The position numbers and the translations under genes were made by a program. Shown here in pieces: positions 26,574 to 35,539 of a stretch of DNA of 64,000 bases; positions within the stretch are counted from its first letter, which is position 1; each line of letters starts with the position of its first letter. Under the pieces are notes generated by a model that saw only the letters and a program-made list of their open reading frames with translations, was not told the DNA's origin and searched no databases. The stretch is taken from NCBI GenBank assembly GCA_964583095.1, contig CAZOVB010000016.1:19969-83968 (forward strand), read 5' to 3'. This DNA comes from CAZOVB01 sp964583095 (lineage in GTDB: Bacteria > Planctomycetota > Phycisphaerae > SM23-33).

Positions 26574-27551
26574 ATGCCAAAACCATCCCAGAGCCTTTCT
26601 GCCAGTAACCACACCGGCGACCAAGATCCCAGCGCAATGGACGCGACGGAATCGCCCGGGCTCAGCGATCCGCCCGAAACCGACCGGAACGAAGAGCCGA
26701 CTGAAGACCAGGACGATCAGGATACCTCCCCGGCCCAGCAGGATCAGGACCTCGGCGAGGAGGAGGGCGCGGGGGATTCGGAACCCATTGACCAGGCGGA
26801 AATACTCGCCACCGTCGAGGCCATCCTCTTTGCTACCGATACCGCTATTTCCGAGTCCAAGATCGCCCAGGTCGGTGAATTGCCCGGGCGAAGGGTCGTC
26901 AAGCAGGCCATCCTCCAGCTCAACCAGCGATACGAGGAAATGGGTTGTGCCTTCCGGATCGACCGGATCGCCGGCGGCTTCCAGATGCTCACGCGGGAGG
27001 AATACCACGACGTTCTGGCGCGATTGCTCAAGGTCAAGAGCGACTCGCGACTGAGTCAGGCGGCCATGGAAACCCTTGCCGTCGTCGCCTACCGTCAGCC
27101 GATCATCCGCGCCGACGTGGAAGCCATTCGCGGCGTGGCCTGTGGCGACATGATTCGCAAACTGATGGAAAAGGGACTGGTCAAAATCGTGGGTCGGGCC
27201 GAGGTCCTCGGTCGCCCCATGCTCTACGGCACAACGCGGAGGTTTCTGGAGGTCTTCGGCCTCAACAGTCTGGAGGACCTTCCCGGGGTCGAGGAACTCC
27301 GCGGCGGTGCTCAGGAAGAATCTCCCCAGGCGTCGCAGGACGAATCGGCCGAGCAGACCGATGAGTCGAACCCATCGCAGGACACTGCCCCCCAGGCCGA
27401 TGCCCAGGAGCCGGACGAGCAGACAGAGCCCGCGGCGGAGAAAGCCCCGGACGATCCGGACGATGCGGTAGAAGGTGACTACGCCCCGGAAGGAACGCAG
27501 CCTGCGGATACCGGCCAAGAGGAAGAACAGGACCCCCAGGCCTCTTCCTGA
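26574..27551 (+). CDS. scpB: Segregation and condensation protein B
   Basis: A 325-residue ScpB, the winged-helix kleisin partner in the SMC-ScpAB condensin that organises and segregates the chromosome. The core, about residues 75-250, has EAILFATDTAISESKIAQV, FQMLTREEYHDVL, ETLAVVAYRQPIIRADVEAIRGV and GRPMLYGTTRRFLEVFGL. Both ends are extended: about 70 acidic N-terminal residues and about 75 Glu/Gln/Asp-rich C-terminal residues, probably disordered and acidic. Standard ScpB is about 200 residues. No scpA is adjacent. Confidence 0.93.
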   Translation: MPKPSQSLSASNHTGDQDPSAMDATESPGLSDPPETDRNEEPTEDQDDQDTSPAQQDQDLGEEEGAGDSEPIDQAEILATVEAILFATDTAISESKIAQVGELPGRRVVKQAILQLNQRYEEMGCAFRIDRIAGGFQMLTREEYHDVLARLLKVKSDSRLSQAAMETLAVVAYRQPIIRADVEAIRGVACGDMIRKLMEKGLVKIVGRAEVLGRPMLYGTTRRFLEVFGLNSLEDLPGVEELRGGAQEESPQASQDESAEQTDESNPSQDTAPQADAQEPDEQTEPAAEKAPDDPDDAVEGDYAPEGTQPADTGQEEEQDPQASS

Positions 27552-27571
27552 CCTGCCTGCCGGCGCACGAG

Positions 27572-27601
27572 AAAAGGGCGGACACGAGGTCGCGCCCGCC
27601 C
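27572..27601 (-). terminator. Probable terminator after the CBM48 gene
   Basis: Read on the minus strand, a GGGCGG/CCGCCC stem with a 13-nt loop is followed by TTTT. It lies between the ends of scpB and the convergent CBM48 gene. Confidence 0.5.
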
Positions 27602-27621
27602 GTCTATACGAATCGGCCCGC

Positions 27622-27957
27622 TCAGGCCGCTACGATCGCTTCGTTTGCCACCGGCTGCTTGGCCGGCTGGAGCCTGACCTTCGCAGTTGCCTTTACGCGC
27701 AATACGCTGTCCATGCCGAACTTGCCCGGCTCGACGCCGAATGCGGCATAGTCGGTATACCAGACGCCGTCGGCCCGATAGCGGAACTTGTACTCCCCTT
27801 CGGGCAGGCGCATGCGGGTCCGCCAATAGCCGTCGCCGCAGGGAAGCATGGAAAGCTCTTCGCAGCGCCAGTTGTTGAAGTCCCCTGCCAGTTGTACTCG
27901 CGTAGCCCCGGGGCGATAGAAACGAAATTCGACCCATTCTCCTTGCTGGCTGACCAT
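27622..27957 (-). CDS. Stand-alone CBM48/AMPK-type glycogen-binding protein
   Basis: A 111-residue protein consisting essentially of one CBM48/isoamylase-N beta-sandwich: ATRVQLAGDFNNW, then GDGYWRTRMRLPEGEYKFRY and the ligand-strand RADGVWYTDYAA. Such modules bind starch or glycogen and are normally attached to branching or debranching enzymes or AMPK-beta; here the domain is alone with a short C-terminal extension. ATG 27957 with GAGAAG upstream was chosen over an earlier ATG at 28008. It may be a glycogen-targeting adaptor, by inference. Confidence 0.75.
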   Translation of the reverse strand: MVSQQGEWVEFRFYRPGATRVQLAGDFNNWRCEELSMLPCGDGYWRTRMRLPEGEYKFRYRADGVWYTDYAAFGVEPGKFGMDSVLRVKATAKVRLQPAKQPVANEAIVAA

Positions 27958-28269
27958 GTCTTCTCGCCTTTCCTCTTTGTGCCCAACCTTGTAGCAGCTT
28001 CCCGTCACCGGATCAGGACGTGAACCTTCCGATGACTACACAACTGTTCTCTCGGAGGCGCGCGGCGTTTTCTTGACCGTTTTTCGGACAATTCATCGAA
28101 ATCGGCGAACTTCTGACCGACAACATCGCGTTTTCCCCTGTCCTCCTGGGATGATGCCCCCAAAGATCTCCGGGTGTACTTCCCCCATCTGCCCCCCAGA
28201 AGAACCCTCGGGTCGCCGGCCGTCCCGGCAGTACACTGCGCTTTCCAGAAGCAAGCCAAGGACAGCCCA

Positions 28270-28297
28270 TTTACTCCCCAACGGCTGGCTCTATAAT
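28270..28297 (+). promoter_or_regulatory. Strong promoter for the discoidin-like lipoprotein gene
   Basis: TTTACT (28270-28275), a 16-bp spacer and a perfect TATAAT (28292-28297). The start codon is at 28308, so the predicted mRNA begins within a few bases of the ATG, and no Shine-Dalgarno is present. The rest of the 350-bp divergent interval (27958-28269) shows no other recognisable element. Confidence 0.7.
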
Positions 28298-28307
28298 AGT
28301 CGGTGTC

Positions 28308-28802
28308 ATGAACCAGAAAACCCCTAGCCTGTTCATTGTTTCGATCCTCCTGCTGCTGGGGAGCTTATCTCCAGGCTGCAAGGATACCGCCACCCAGCAG
28401 ACACTTGGTCCTACCCCCATCGCAGCTCTGGGCGATCCCAAGGCGTGGAAGGTCTCCGGGGAACTGGAGAATACAGGCGCAGCCGTCGATGGCAGGATCG
28501 ACACGGCCGCGACGTCCGCCCCAAGCGGGCTGGGCGCGTCCTTGACCATCGACCTGGGCAAGACATCGCTGTTCAACATGGTGGTGATCGAGCACGGCCC
28601 GAACCCGGAAGGCTACGCCAGGCGCGTATCGGTTTTTACCAGCGTTGATGGCCAAAAGTTCACCCTGCTGCATACCAGTCCCGGGACACGAAGAAGGACC
28701 TATTTGAGCGTCCTGACGCCGGTCCTGGCACGATACGTCAAACTCCAGGCAATCATCGAAGAAGGTCGCCCCTGGTCGGTCGCCGAAGTCTACTTCCAAT
28801 AG
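28308..28802 (+). CDS. F5/8 type C (discoidin)-like lipoprotein
   Basis: A 164-residue lipoprotein with lipobox LSPGC. The mature part looks like a compact discoidin/F5/8C beta-barrel: GAAVDGRIDTAATS, SLTIDLGKTSLFNMVVIEHG, RRVSVFTSVDGQKFTLLHTS, ARYVKLQAIIEEGRPWSVAEVY. These domains bind sugars or phospholipid headgroups. The gene appears leaderless from a strong promoter. A single-pass membrane protein gene follows 12 bp later, so they are probably co-transcribed. Confidence 0.75.
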   Translation: MNQKTPSLFIVSILLLLGSLSPGCKDTATQQTLGPTPIAALGDPKAWKVSGELENTGAAVDGRIDTAATSAPSGLGASLTIDLGKTSLFNMVVIEHGPNPEGYARRVSVFTSVDGQKFTLLHTSPGTRRRTYLSVLTPVLARYVKLQAIIEEGRPWSVAEVYFQ

Positions 28803-28814
28803 GCCCAGATACCC

Positions 28815-29294
28815 ATGATCGATTCCCCTGCACCACCCAGCAAAGAAACAACCGACAAACCCTCTGCCGAGAGCCGTTACTATCTCCTGGCCGGCGCGAT
28901 GCTGGTGATGATCATCACGATCCTGGCCATCCTGTGGCTGCGGGAGCGGAAGAGCCGCATCGCCTTTCAGCAGGCCAACGAAACGCTTGTGAAGGTCAAT
29001 GAGAATCTCAAGTCAGGCCTCCAGGGAAACATCGCCGCTGCCCTCCAGGGCGGGGGGGTCAGGCTGCAACTGGATGCACCGAAGATCGTCGAGTTCCAGG
29101 ACAGCGATACGATCGCCTTTGAGGTCCCCGCTTCCCAAGCCCTGCGCCTGGACAGGATGCTCAGACCCGGCAGTATCCTCGTGGTTGTAGAGGACCCTCC
29201 GATGCCCTCACCGTCGCAGTCAGAGCCCGAGCAAGGCTCTGCCGGAGAAGACGACGACGAACCGAACGAGACGTTGGAGTCTTCAGAGGACTAG
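28815..29294 (+). CDS. Single-pass membrane protein of unknown function
   Basis: A 159-residue protein: about 22 polar residues, one transmembrane helix (YYLLAGAMLVMIITILAILW), a short coiled segment, a small beta-rich domain, and an acidic tail (EDDDEPNETLESSED). The orientation is probably N-in. No family was recognised. It lies just after the discoidin-like lipoprotein and overlaps the convergent next gene by 4 bp. Confidence 0.65.
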   Translation: MIDSPAPPSKETTDKPSAESRYYLLAGAMLVMIITILAILWLRERKSRIAFQQANETLVKVNENLKSGLQGNIAAALQGGGVRLQLDAPKIVEFQDSDTIAFEVPASQALRLDRMLRPGSILVVVEDPPMPSPSQSEPEQGSAGEDDDEPNETLESSED

Positions 29295-30301
29295 AGCCCC
29301 AGGTCCCGCTTGGGCACGGCCTTTCGGAGGAAGAGATACCGCCGGCCTCGGTAGGACATCACGTCGCCGGAGATCAGGTATGCCTGCGTCTGGGCCAGGG
29401 CTCCGCGATTGGAAACAATCGAATCCAGCACCCGATTGGGAAGCACGCGAAGCGGCTTCTTCTGCAGCGTGTTGTCCGAGAGAAACCGAACCTGACGCCA
29501 CCCGCTTCTGCCCTCGGGGACCACATAGGCAAGGCGGTTGACGATGATCTGATCCCGCGTGTCGGTGGTGGTGTCCATGATCGCCCGTCCCTGCGAAGAT
29601 TTCTCTTGAGCCGGTTCGGATGCCTCTGAAGCTACCACAGGCCTGGCCGTGCCTTTCTCCAGCAGACGGGCCATGATGTCCTCGGCATCGGCTCGGGTCT
29701 GGTCTGCCCCAGCCGGGCCGGCCTGGCCCGGGTCTTCGCCGATGGGGGCTTCCTCCTGCGAAGCGCCCGGATCGGTTGCATGCCCCGGGCGAGCGTCCGA
29801 ATCCCTCAACTGTTCGGGGGTCTTATCCAGCAGCAGCGCCCGGGTCGGGAGCAGGTAGCATTGGCCGCGATAAACCGTCACCTGTCCCGAGAGCAGAAAG
29901 ATGTTCTCGCCGGAGCGTGCCTCTTCCATCGCTTGCCTCAGGGGCGAGGGCAGCAGAGGCAGGCTTTCCGGGACGAATCGGGGAGGCTCGGTGAGCAATT
30001 GGACCTTGGCAACGTCTTGCTCTACCTGCAGGGACACGGGCATTGCGGCAAGGGTCGTACCAAAGGGCGGCTTTGGGGCCGGAGGCGATGCGTTCCACCC
30101 CGGACGGGTCTTGGGCGGTATAATCGGCTCCTGGGTGTCCGAGACCAGTTGTTTTTGCCCGGAAACCGAAGGTGTCAGGAGCCGGGGTCTGGGAGCCGGG
30201 GAATCCTCTTGCTCCTGGCCCCAAAGCGGGTCGGTCACCCACGCAGAGATCAGGAGGCAAGCCGACAAAACGGTGCTCAGCGCGACGTGTCTGCTTTTCA
30301 T
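29291..30301 (-). CDS. Exported protein with a duplicated domain, unknown function
   Basis: A 336-residue protein with a signal peptide ending near LWGQ. Two related units are visible: one near residues 115-155 (IFLLSGQVTVYRGQCYLLP) and one at the C-terminus (AYLISGDVMSYRGRRYLFLR), each preceded by a leucine/proline stretch. The shared pattern is (L/I)SGxVxxYRGxxYL. The region between is Pro/Ala/Glu-rich and probably flexible. I do not recognise the family. The 3' end overlaps the convergent membrane-protein gene by 4 bp. Confidence 0.65.
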   Translation of the reverse strand: MKSRHVALSTVLSACLLISAWVTDPLWGQEQEDSPAPRPRLLTPSVSGQKQLVSDTQEPIIPPKTRPGWNASPPAPKPPFGTTLAAMPVSLQVEQDVAKVQLLTEPPRFVPESLPLLPSPLRQAMEEARSGENIFLLSGQVTVYRGQCYLLPTRALLLDKTPEQLRDSDARPGHATDPGASQEEAPIGEDPGQAGPAGADQTRADAEDIMARLLEKGTARPVVASEASEPAQEKSSQGRAIMDTTTDTRDQIIVNRLAYVVPEGRSGWRQVRFLSDNTLQKKPLRVLPNRVLDSIVSNRGALAQTQAYLISGDVMSYRGRRYLFLRKAVPKRDLGL

Positions 30302-30350
30302 GATGCTTCCATTCTACTTGCGCCTCGGGGGACAGGCAAGCTCGACGCTC

Positions 30351-30884
30351 TCAGTCGGTAAGGTCCGGGAAAGTTGCGGCAATATCTTCCGGCCCGGCAG
30401 CGAGGGTAACATGCCTCAGGCAATCGGGACGAACCAGCCCCATCGGCTCCACGACGGGCCGCCAGAAGTCTTCTACGCATACAATCGGCTTTTCGGCGAG
30501 GAATCCCTTGGCCTTCAACTCCCAGACCATCGCCAGCTCGAGCAGCGTTCCGGTCCCGCCGCGCAGGGCCACACAGCCCGCGGTGGCCAATTCCACCAGT
30601 GTTGTCAGACGTTCCTGGAGGTCCCCCGTGGGCCGGGTCTCATCCAGGTAGTCATTGGGCCTGCTCGACCAGAGTCCGCAGGTCACGCCGATGGTGGTCC
30701 CGCCGGCCTGCCGGGCCCCACGGGCGGAGGCTTCCATGGTCCCGCCGTAGCCGCCATTGACCACGCAATAGCCGCGACGGGCCAGCAACTCCCCCGTGCG
30801 CCGGGCAAACTCGTATTGCTCATCGCCCGGCGACGGCGTGGAGGCGCCGAAAACCGCTACGCAGGATTTGCCCGCAGCCGCCAA
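30351..30884 (-). CDS. LOG/TIGR00725-type Rossmann-fold (SLOG) protein
   Basis: A 177-residue protein of the LOG/SLOG superfamily, shorter than the LOG protein near position 3000. The nucleotide-binding pattern is VNGGYGGTMEASARGA and the second motif LRGGTGTLLELAMVWE. Members bind or hydrolyse nucleotides. A TTG start lies 3 bp after the aconitase stop and is preceded by TGAGAG, so it is translationally linked to acnA. Confidence 0.8.
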   Translation of the reverse strand: MAAAGKSCVAVFGASTPSPGDEQYEFARRTGELLARRGYCVVNGGYGGTMEASARGARQAGGTTIGVTCGLWSSRPNDYLDETRPTGDLQERLTTLVELATAGCVALRGGTGTLLELAMVWELKAKGFLAEKPIVCVEDFWRPVVEPMGLVRPDCLRHVTLAAGPEDIAATFPDLTD

Positions 30885-30887
30885 CTC

Positions 30888-32972
30888 TCAGCCCTGCCGG
30901 GTGAAGTTCAGCAGGCCTCCCACGGCCAGAATCTTCCGCTGGCGCGGCGAGAGAACCACGTCGCAGACAAACTCCTTGCTGCGGGTGTGATTGATGACTT
31001 CCACGGTCTTTCCGGACTCGACGGCCTGGGAGATATCCTTGATCTCCAGGTCATCGCCCTGCTCGATCCCGTCGTAGTCGCTCTCGTCGTGGAAGACCAG
31101 GGGGAGGATCGCGAAGTTGACCAGGTTGTTCTGGTGGATCCGCTCGATGGCTTTGGCAATAACCGCCTTGACCCCGAGATACATCGGGCAAAGCGCTGCA
31201 TGCTCGCGACTGGAGCCCTGACCGTAGCTGTCGCCTGCGACGATGATCCCGTGCTTACCTGCGTCTCTGGCTTCCAGGGCCCGTTGGGCAAAAGTCGGTT
31301 TGTCGTCCTCGTTGAGCGGCCAGAAGACATACTTGGCGTACTCGGGGACGTTGGATCGGTACTTGAGCAACGAGCCGGCCGGCATGATGTGGTCGGTCGT
31401 GATCTTGTCGCCGACCTTGATCAGCACTGGGCCGGATATCGAATCCGGCAGCGCCTCACCCCGGGGCGGCTTGACGATCGAAGCGCCCCGGACGATCTGG
31501 GCCGCCTGGGCCTGGTCGCCGCTGAGAGGGTCGAGGATCAGTCGGTCGTCGGTTCGGAACTGTTCGGGGGCCGAGATCGAAGCGTAGTCAATGCCGAATT
31601 TCTCCGGCAACTCGCGGGGATCGGTGATCTCACCTGTCAGCGCCCCGGCCAGGGCGGTTTCCACTGAGACCAGATACACCAGGTCGTTCCTGGTTCCGCT
31701 CCTGCCGTTGAAGTTCCGGTTGAAGCTCCGCAGGCTGATGGCACCCTCGGCCGGGCTGAAGCCCAGGCCGATGCAGGGCCCGCAGGCGGATTCGAGAATT
31801 CTCGCCCCGGCCGAGACGATCTTCGCCAGGGCCCCCTCCTCGGTGATCATCGAGAGAACCTGTTTGGAGCCCGGTGCCACGCCCATCTCCACGTTGGGAT
31901 GGACGTTCTGGCCTTGCAGGCAGTGGGCCAGGAGCATCAGATCCTGGTAGCTGGAGTTGGTGCAGGAACCCACAGCCACCTGGCGGACCTCCTTGCCGGC
32001 CACCTCGCGGACCGTGACGATGTTATCCGGGCTGCCCGGCGCCGCAGCCAGGGGCTCCAGTTCGTCCAAATTGATGCGGATCTTGTCGAACGAGACATTC
32101 ACGCTGCCGTCCGGGCCCGGCTGGGAGACTTCTACCCCCACGCCGTACTTCTTGAGATTGGCCAGAACGTTGGGTTCCTTGTCGGGATGGATGCGCTTGG
32201 TGATCCGGTCGTAGGATGCCCCCTCGTCCGGGGCCATGGGTGTGTAGTCTTCTTGCCGCCCCTGGGCCTTTAGGAACTGTTTAGTGGTGGCATCGGCGGG
32301 GAAGATACTGGTGGTGACGCCCAACTCGGCGCCCATGTTGGTCACGGTGGAACGCGCGGGCACGGGCAGGTTCTCCACGCCGGGTCCGTGGTACTCCACC
32401 ACGCAGCCCACGTTGCCCTTGGTGGTCAGGATACTCAGCATGCGGAGGATGATGTCCTTGGCAGCCACCCAGGGCTGGAGCTTTCCGGTCAGCTCCACGC
32501 CGATGACCCGTGGACAGGGGGTATAGAAGGCCCCGCCTCCCATCGCTACGGCGACGTCGAGGCCGCCGGCTCCGATGGCCAGGGCCCCCATCCCGCCGGC
32601 GGTGGGGGTATGGCTGTCACTGCCGAGCTGCGTTCTGCCCGGGCGGGCGAACCGCTCCAGGTGCACCTGGTGGCAGATGCCGTTGCCTGGGCGGGAATGG
32701 TACGCCCCGACCTTGGGCGCGATCGACTGGAGGTACATGTGGTCGGCATGGTTCTCCGGGCCGAACTGGGCCATGTTGTGGTCCACGTAACTGACCGAGA
32801 CCTCGGTCTTGACCTGGGGGATCTCCATGGCCTCGAGCAGCAGGAAGGCCGTGGTGCCCGTAGCGTCCTGTGTGAGGGTCTGGTCGATGCGCAGGCCAAT
32901 CTCCTCGCCGGCAGTCAGTGTGCCCTGGACAAGGTGGGCCTCGAGTATTTTCTGTGTAAGGTTCTTCGCCAT
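30888..32972 (-). CDS. acnA: Aconitate hydratase
   Basis: A 694-residue [4Fe-4S] aconitase of the short prokaryotic type, which interconverts citrate and isocitrate in the TCA cycle. Cluster cysteines lie in VAVGSCTNSSY and ESACGPCIGLG. The active-site stretch GSDSHTPTAGGMG and the swivel-domain SYGQGSSREHAA are intact. It is clearly shorter than the roughly 890-residue AcnA of E. coli. CAGGAG precedes the ATG. A LOG-type gene follows. Confidence 0.95.
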   Translation of the reverse strand: MAKNLTQKILEAHLVQGTLTAGEEIGLRIDQTLTQDATGTTAFLLLEAMEIPQVKTEVSVSYVDHNMAQFGPENHADHMYLQSIAPKVGAYHSRPGNGICHQVHLERFARPGRTQLGSDSHTPTAGGMGALAIGAGGLDVAVAMGGGAFYTPCPRVIGVELTGKLQPWVAAKDIILRMLSILTTKGNVGCVVEYHGPGVENLPVPARSTVTNMGAELGVTTSIFPADATTKQFLKAQGRQEDYTPMAPDEGASYDRITKRIHPDKEPNVLANLKKYGVGVEVSQPGPDGSVNVSFDKIRINLDELEPLAAAPGSPDNIVTVREVAGKEVRQVAVGSCTNSSYQDLMLLAHCLQGQNVHPNVEMGVAPGSKQVLSMITEEGALAKIVSAGARILESACGPCIGLGFSPAEGAISLRSFNRNFNGRSGTRNDLVYLVSVETALAGALTGEITDPRELPEKFGIDYASISAPEQFRTDDRLILDPLSGDQAQAAQIVRGASIVKPPRGEALPDSISGPVLIKVGDKITTDHIMPAGSLLKYRSNVPEYAKYVFWPLNEDDKPTFAQRALEARDAGKHGIIVAGDSYGQGSSREHAALCPMYLGVKAVIAKAIERIHQNNLVNFAILPLVFHDESDYDGIEQGDDLEIKDISQAVESGKTVEVINHTRSKEFVCDVVLSPRQRKILAVGGLLNFTRQG

Positions 32973-33134
32973 GGGGTTATTGACTCCTGAGGTAGCTCTG
33001 GGAAAGCGTTACAGGATACCCTGCCGCGCGGCCAAACGCAAATGGCAGGTCGAGGCAATTGCCATTGCCACCCGCGGCCGGAAGCGCCACAATGGGGGCT
33101 CTTGTTGGTCTCCCTTCATGGTAAGGAGCTTCGT

Positions 33135-33881
33135 ATGGCCATTGCGAATGTCACGTTTCCGGGCGAGTCTATCGGGAAGCAATCCTCCCTTTCGCTGATT
33201 CTGCCCGAGGCCCCGGGGCCGTGGGCGACGCTGGTTCTTCTCCACGGCCTCAGTGACGATCAGACCTGCTGGATGCGCCTGAGCAGTATCGAACGATACG
33301 CCCGGGCCCGGAAGAACCTGCTGGTCGTGATGCCCGACGGGCATCGGAGCTTCTACGTCAACGACCCCCGCCCGGGAGGCTGCGCGTACGAAGACCACAT
33401 CGTCAAGGACGTGGTGGGTTTCGTCGATCGCGTCTTTCCAACGATTGCCGACAGATCGGGTCGGGCCATCGCGGGCCTGAGCATGGGAGGTTACGGCGCG
33501 ACCATGCTCGCCATGCTCCATCCGCACCTGTTCTCGGCCGCGTGCAGCCACAGCGGGGCCCTGATGTGCGTGGAGAAGAATCCCCACCGCGAAGGGGCCC
33601 CCGTCCATCCCCCACTGGACCAGGTAGACCGTGAGCGGTACAGCTGCGTGGAGCTTGCCCGAAAACTCACCGACTCGCCCTACCGGCTGGCCTATCGTTT
33701 CGACTGCGGCGTGGATGACTTCCTGATCGAATCCAATCGCCGGTTTCGGGAGCACCTGGAGAAGATCGGCCTGTGGCATGAATACCAGGAGCATCCCGGC
33801 GAGCACAACTGGGAGTACTGGGACACGCACATTCAGGAGACGCTGGCGTTTCTGGACGAACACCTGGATGGGCTGGACTGA
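33135..33881 (+). CDS. Esterase-D/antigen-85-like alpha/beta hydrolase
   Basis: A 248-residue alpha/beta hydrolase of the EstA/tributyrin esterase (esterase D-like) group. The nucleophile serine is in GLSMGGYG, the oxyanion region in VLLHGLSDD, an acid residue likely in RFDCGVDDF, and the histidine in HPGEHNWEYW. The ATG has TAAGGAG 6 nt upstream. It is divergent from aconitase and convergent with ogt. The natural ester is unknown. Confidence 0.85.
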   Translation: MAIANVTFPGESIGKQSSLSLILPEAPGPWATLVLLHGLSDDQTCWMRLSSIERYARARKNLLVVMPDGHRSFYVNDPRPGGCAYEDHIVKDVVGFVDRVFPTIADRSGRAIAGLSMGGYGATMLAMLHPHLFSAACSHSGALMCVEKNPHREGAPVHPPLDQVDRERYSCVELARKLTDSPYRLAYRFDCGVDDFLIESNRRFREHLEKIGLWHEYQEHPGEHNWEYWDTHIQETLAFLDEHLDGLD

Positions 33882-33899
33882 CCTGTCCTGTCGGAGAGG

Positions 33900-34433
33900 T
33901 CAGGACATGGCCCGCTCTTCCAGATCCAGCATGCGCTGTTTAAGAGCTTCTCCTCCCGCGGCACTGAAGCCCCCCGCCCGGCCATCGGCGTAGGTGACCC
34001 GGTGGCAGGGAACGACCAGTGGAAGCGGGTTCTTACCCAGCGCGGCAGCGACCGCCCGGGCGGCGTCGGGCCTGCGGATCTCACGGGCAAGGTGGGAATA
34101 GCTGACGGTCTTGCCGTAGGGGATCCCGCGGCAGGCCCGCAGAACCTGGCCGGTGAAGGTGGACTTGCCGGGCAGGGCCAGCTCGAGTGGGGAAAAGTCC
34201 ACGACGCGGGCGTTGAAGTACTCCCTTGTCAGTTCGATCATCTTTTCGAACGGGCCTTCGTCCCGGACGGCGTCGGGGTTCTCCCACTGGACGAGTTGGT
34301 CCAGGTCCTCGGGCATGTAATGCGGCAGAATGAAGGAACAGATACCGTTGGAATTGGCCGTGGCCGCCACAGGGCCCCATGCCGTGGGCCAGGAAGCCCA
34401 GCTTTCCGCTTTGCTCTTGTTCTTGGATGCCAT
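33900..34433 (-). CDS. ogt: Methylated-DNA--protein-cysteine methyltransferase
   Basis: A 177-residue O6-alkylguanine-DNA alkyltransferase, a suicide enzyme that repairs O6-methylguanine. The acceptor cysteine is in VVPCHRV, preceded by GIPYGKTVSYSHLA and followed by GRAGGFSAAGG. The ATG at 34433 lacks a clear Shine-Dalgarno; a GTG at 34469 would add 12 residues. Confidence 0.93.
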   Translation of the reverse strand: MASKNKSKAESWASWPTAWGPVAATANSNGICSFILPHYMPEDLDQLVQWENPDAVRDEGPFEKMIELTREYFNARVVDFSPLELALPGKSTFTGQVLRACRGIPYGKTVSYSHLAREIRRPDAARAVAAALGKNPLPLVVPCHRVTYADGRAGGFSAAGGEALKQRMLDLEERAMS

Positions 34434-34492
34434 GGATGCACCATAGCCGTTGCGGGGGCAAAAGTCCACCGACCCGGCCGATCGATGCGCAA

Positions 34493-34534
34493 AAGGAAAC
34501 GGCCCCGGTGAGAGTATCCCAGGGGCCGTTCCTT
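34493..34534 (-). terminator. Terminator after the PEP-CTERM gene
   Basis: A long stem, AAGGAACGGCCCC against GGGGCCGTTTCCTT on the minus strand, is followed by TTTT. The stem lies between the stop of the PEP-CTERM gene and the start of ogt, so it would insulate the two genes. Confidence 0.75.
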
Positions 34535-34561
34535 ATCGTTGCACCAACTCGTGGTGATGGG

Positions 34562-35299
34562 TCAGGCGTCTCTTCTTCGCTTGCGGAGGTATCCGCTCAG
34601 GCCACCGGCTGCTCCCACAAACGCCAGGGCCGTCATCGGCTCGGGGATACCCGGAGGCGGCGGAGGGGGAACGTCATCGGAGTCCGGCACCAGCAGATAG
34701 CTGTTGAAGACCGTCGGGTCGCTGAAGTCGTACAGATCGATATCGTCTTGGCTCTCCAGGCCCTCGTTCCAGATGCCCTGCTGGGCGCCCTTGGCATAGA
34801 AGCTGCCAAGCATGGGCATTCGGGTGGTGGTGATGGTCAGCGTGATGCTTTCCGGGTCGCCATCGGTGTCGCCCTTGACGCCGAAAAACGACTGGGGCAG
34901 ACCGGGGTTGCTGCCTCCCCCATTGCCGTTGCCGTTTCCGTTGGAAGGTTCGTAGAGATCGAACTCGAACCCCTCGTCCTCGTCGAGATAAGACATTGAA
35001 ATCTCGAACATCGTCACGCCCTCGGTGCCATCGGGCAGATCGTCGGAAAGGTTCAAGATGAAGTGGCTGATGTCCGGGTCGTCGTTGACGCTCAGCGTAT
35101 AGCTATACGTCCAGTCGTCGCCGTTGTCCTTGGCCCACCAGTACATCGAGGTGTTTGCGTTGTCCCAACTGCCCTGGCCCGTCAGACCGCCTCCGTCGCC
35201 GGTCAGGGTGTATTCGTAGTCGTAACTATTGGCAAATCCCGTAGCGGCCAGACCAACGACCGCCAGAAGTGCCAAACCCAATCGCCCTGAAGTTCTCAT
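34562..35299 (-). CDS. PEP-CTERM exported protein
   Basis: A 245-residue secreted protein: signal peptide (GLALLAVVGLAATGFA), an acidic beta-rich body with GNGNGNGGG, a proline linker VPPPPPPG, and a C-terminal PEP-CTERM signal made of IPEPMTALAFVGA, a hydrophobic helix and YLRKRRRDA. PEP-CTERM proteins are sorted by an exosortase, usually with exopolysaccharide production; no exosortase is in the window. GAGGGAA precedes the ATG. It is flanked by a strong terminator and a predicted promoter, so it forms a single-gene unit. Confidence 0.88.
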   Translation of the reverse strand: MRTSGRLGLALLAVVGLAATGFANSYDYEYTLTGDGGGLTGQGSWDNANTSMYWWAKDNGDDWTYSYTLSVNDDPDISHFILNLSDDLPDGTEGVTMFEISMSYLDEDEGFEFDLYEPSNGNGNGNGGGSNPGLPQSFFGVKGDTDGDPESITLTITTTRMPMLGSFYAKGAQQGIWNEGLESQDDIDLYDFSDPTVFNSYLLVPDSDDVPPPPPPGIPEPMTALAFVGAAGGLSGYLRKRRRDA

Positions 35300-35397
35300 T
35301 TCATTTCCCTCACACTCTACCGTGTTTGCCGGCTCTTGTTCCTCGAATGCCGGCCTGTCCTCCAACGTCGCGGTATTGGCCCGGCCGACAGTGCTGT

Positions 35398-35428
35398 ATT
35401 ATAGGCTTTTTCTCGCTGGTGAGGGCAA
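35398..35428 (-). promoter_or_regulatory. Predicted promoter of the PEP-CTERM gene
   Basis: On the minus strand a perfect TATAAT (35403-35398) is preceded by TTGCCC (35428-35423) with a 19-bp spacer, about 95 nt before the start codon. Confidence 0.5.
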
Positions 35429-35539
35429 GCTCTCAGGTGGTTTTTATCGGAAACAAAGGCCTTGGGGATGTCCGAAAATACGTTGTCCTCGATTGTGTCC
35501 GTTCCTTGGCCAGGATGGGCTGGTCCGACCCCAGTTCCG

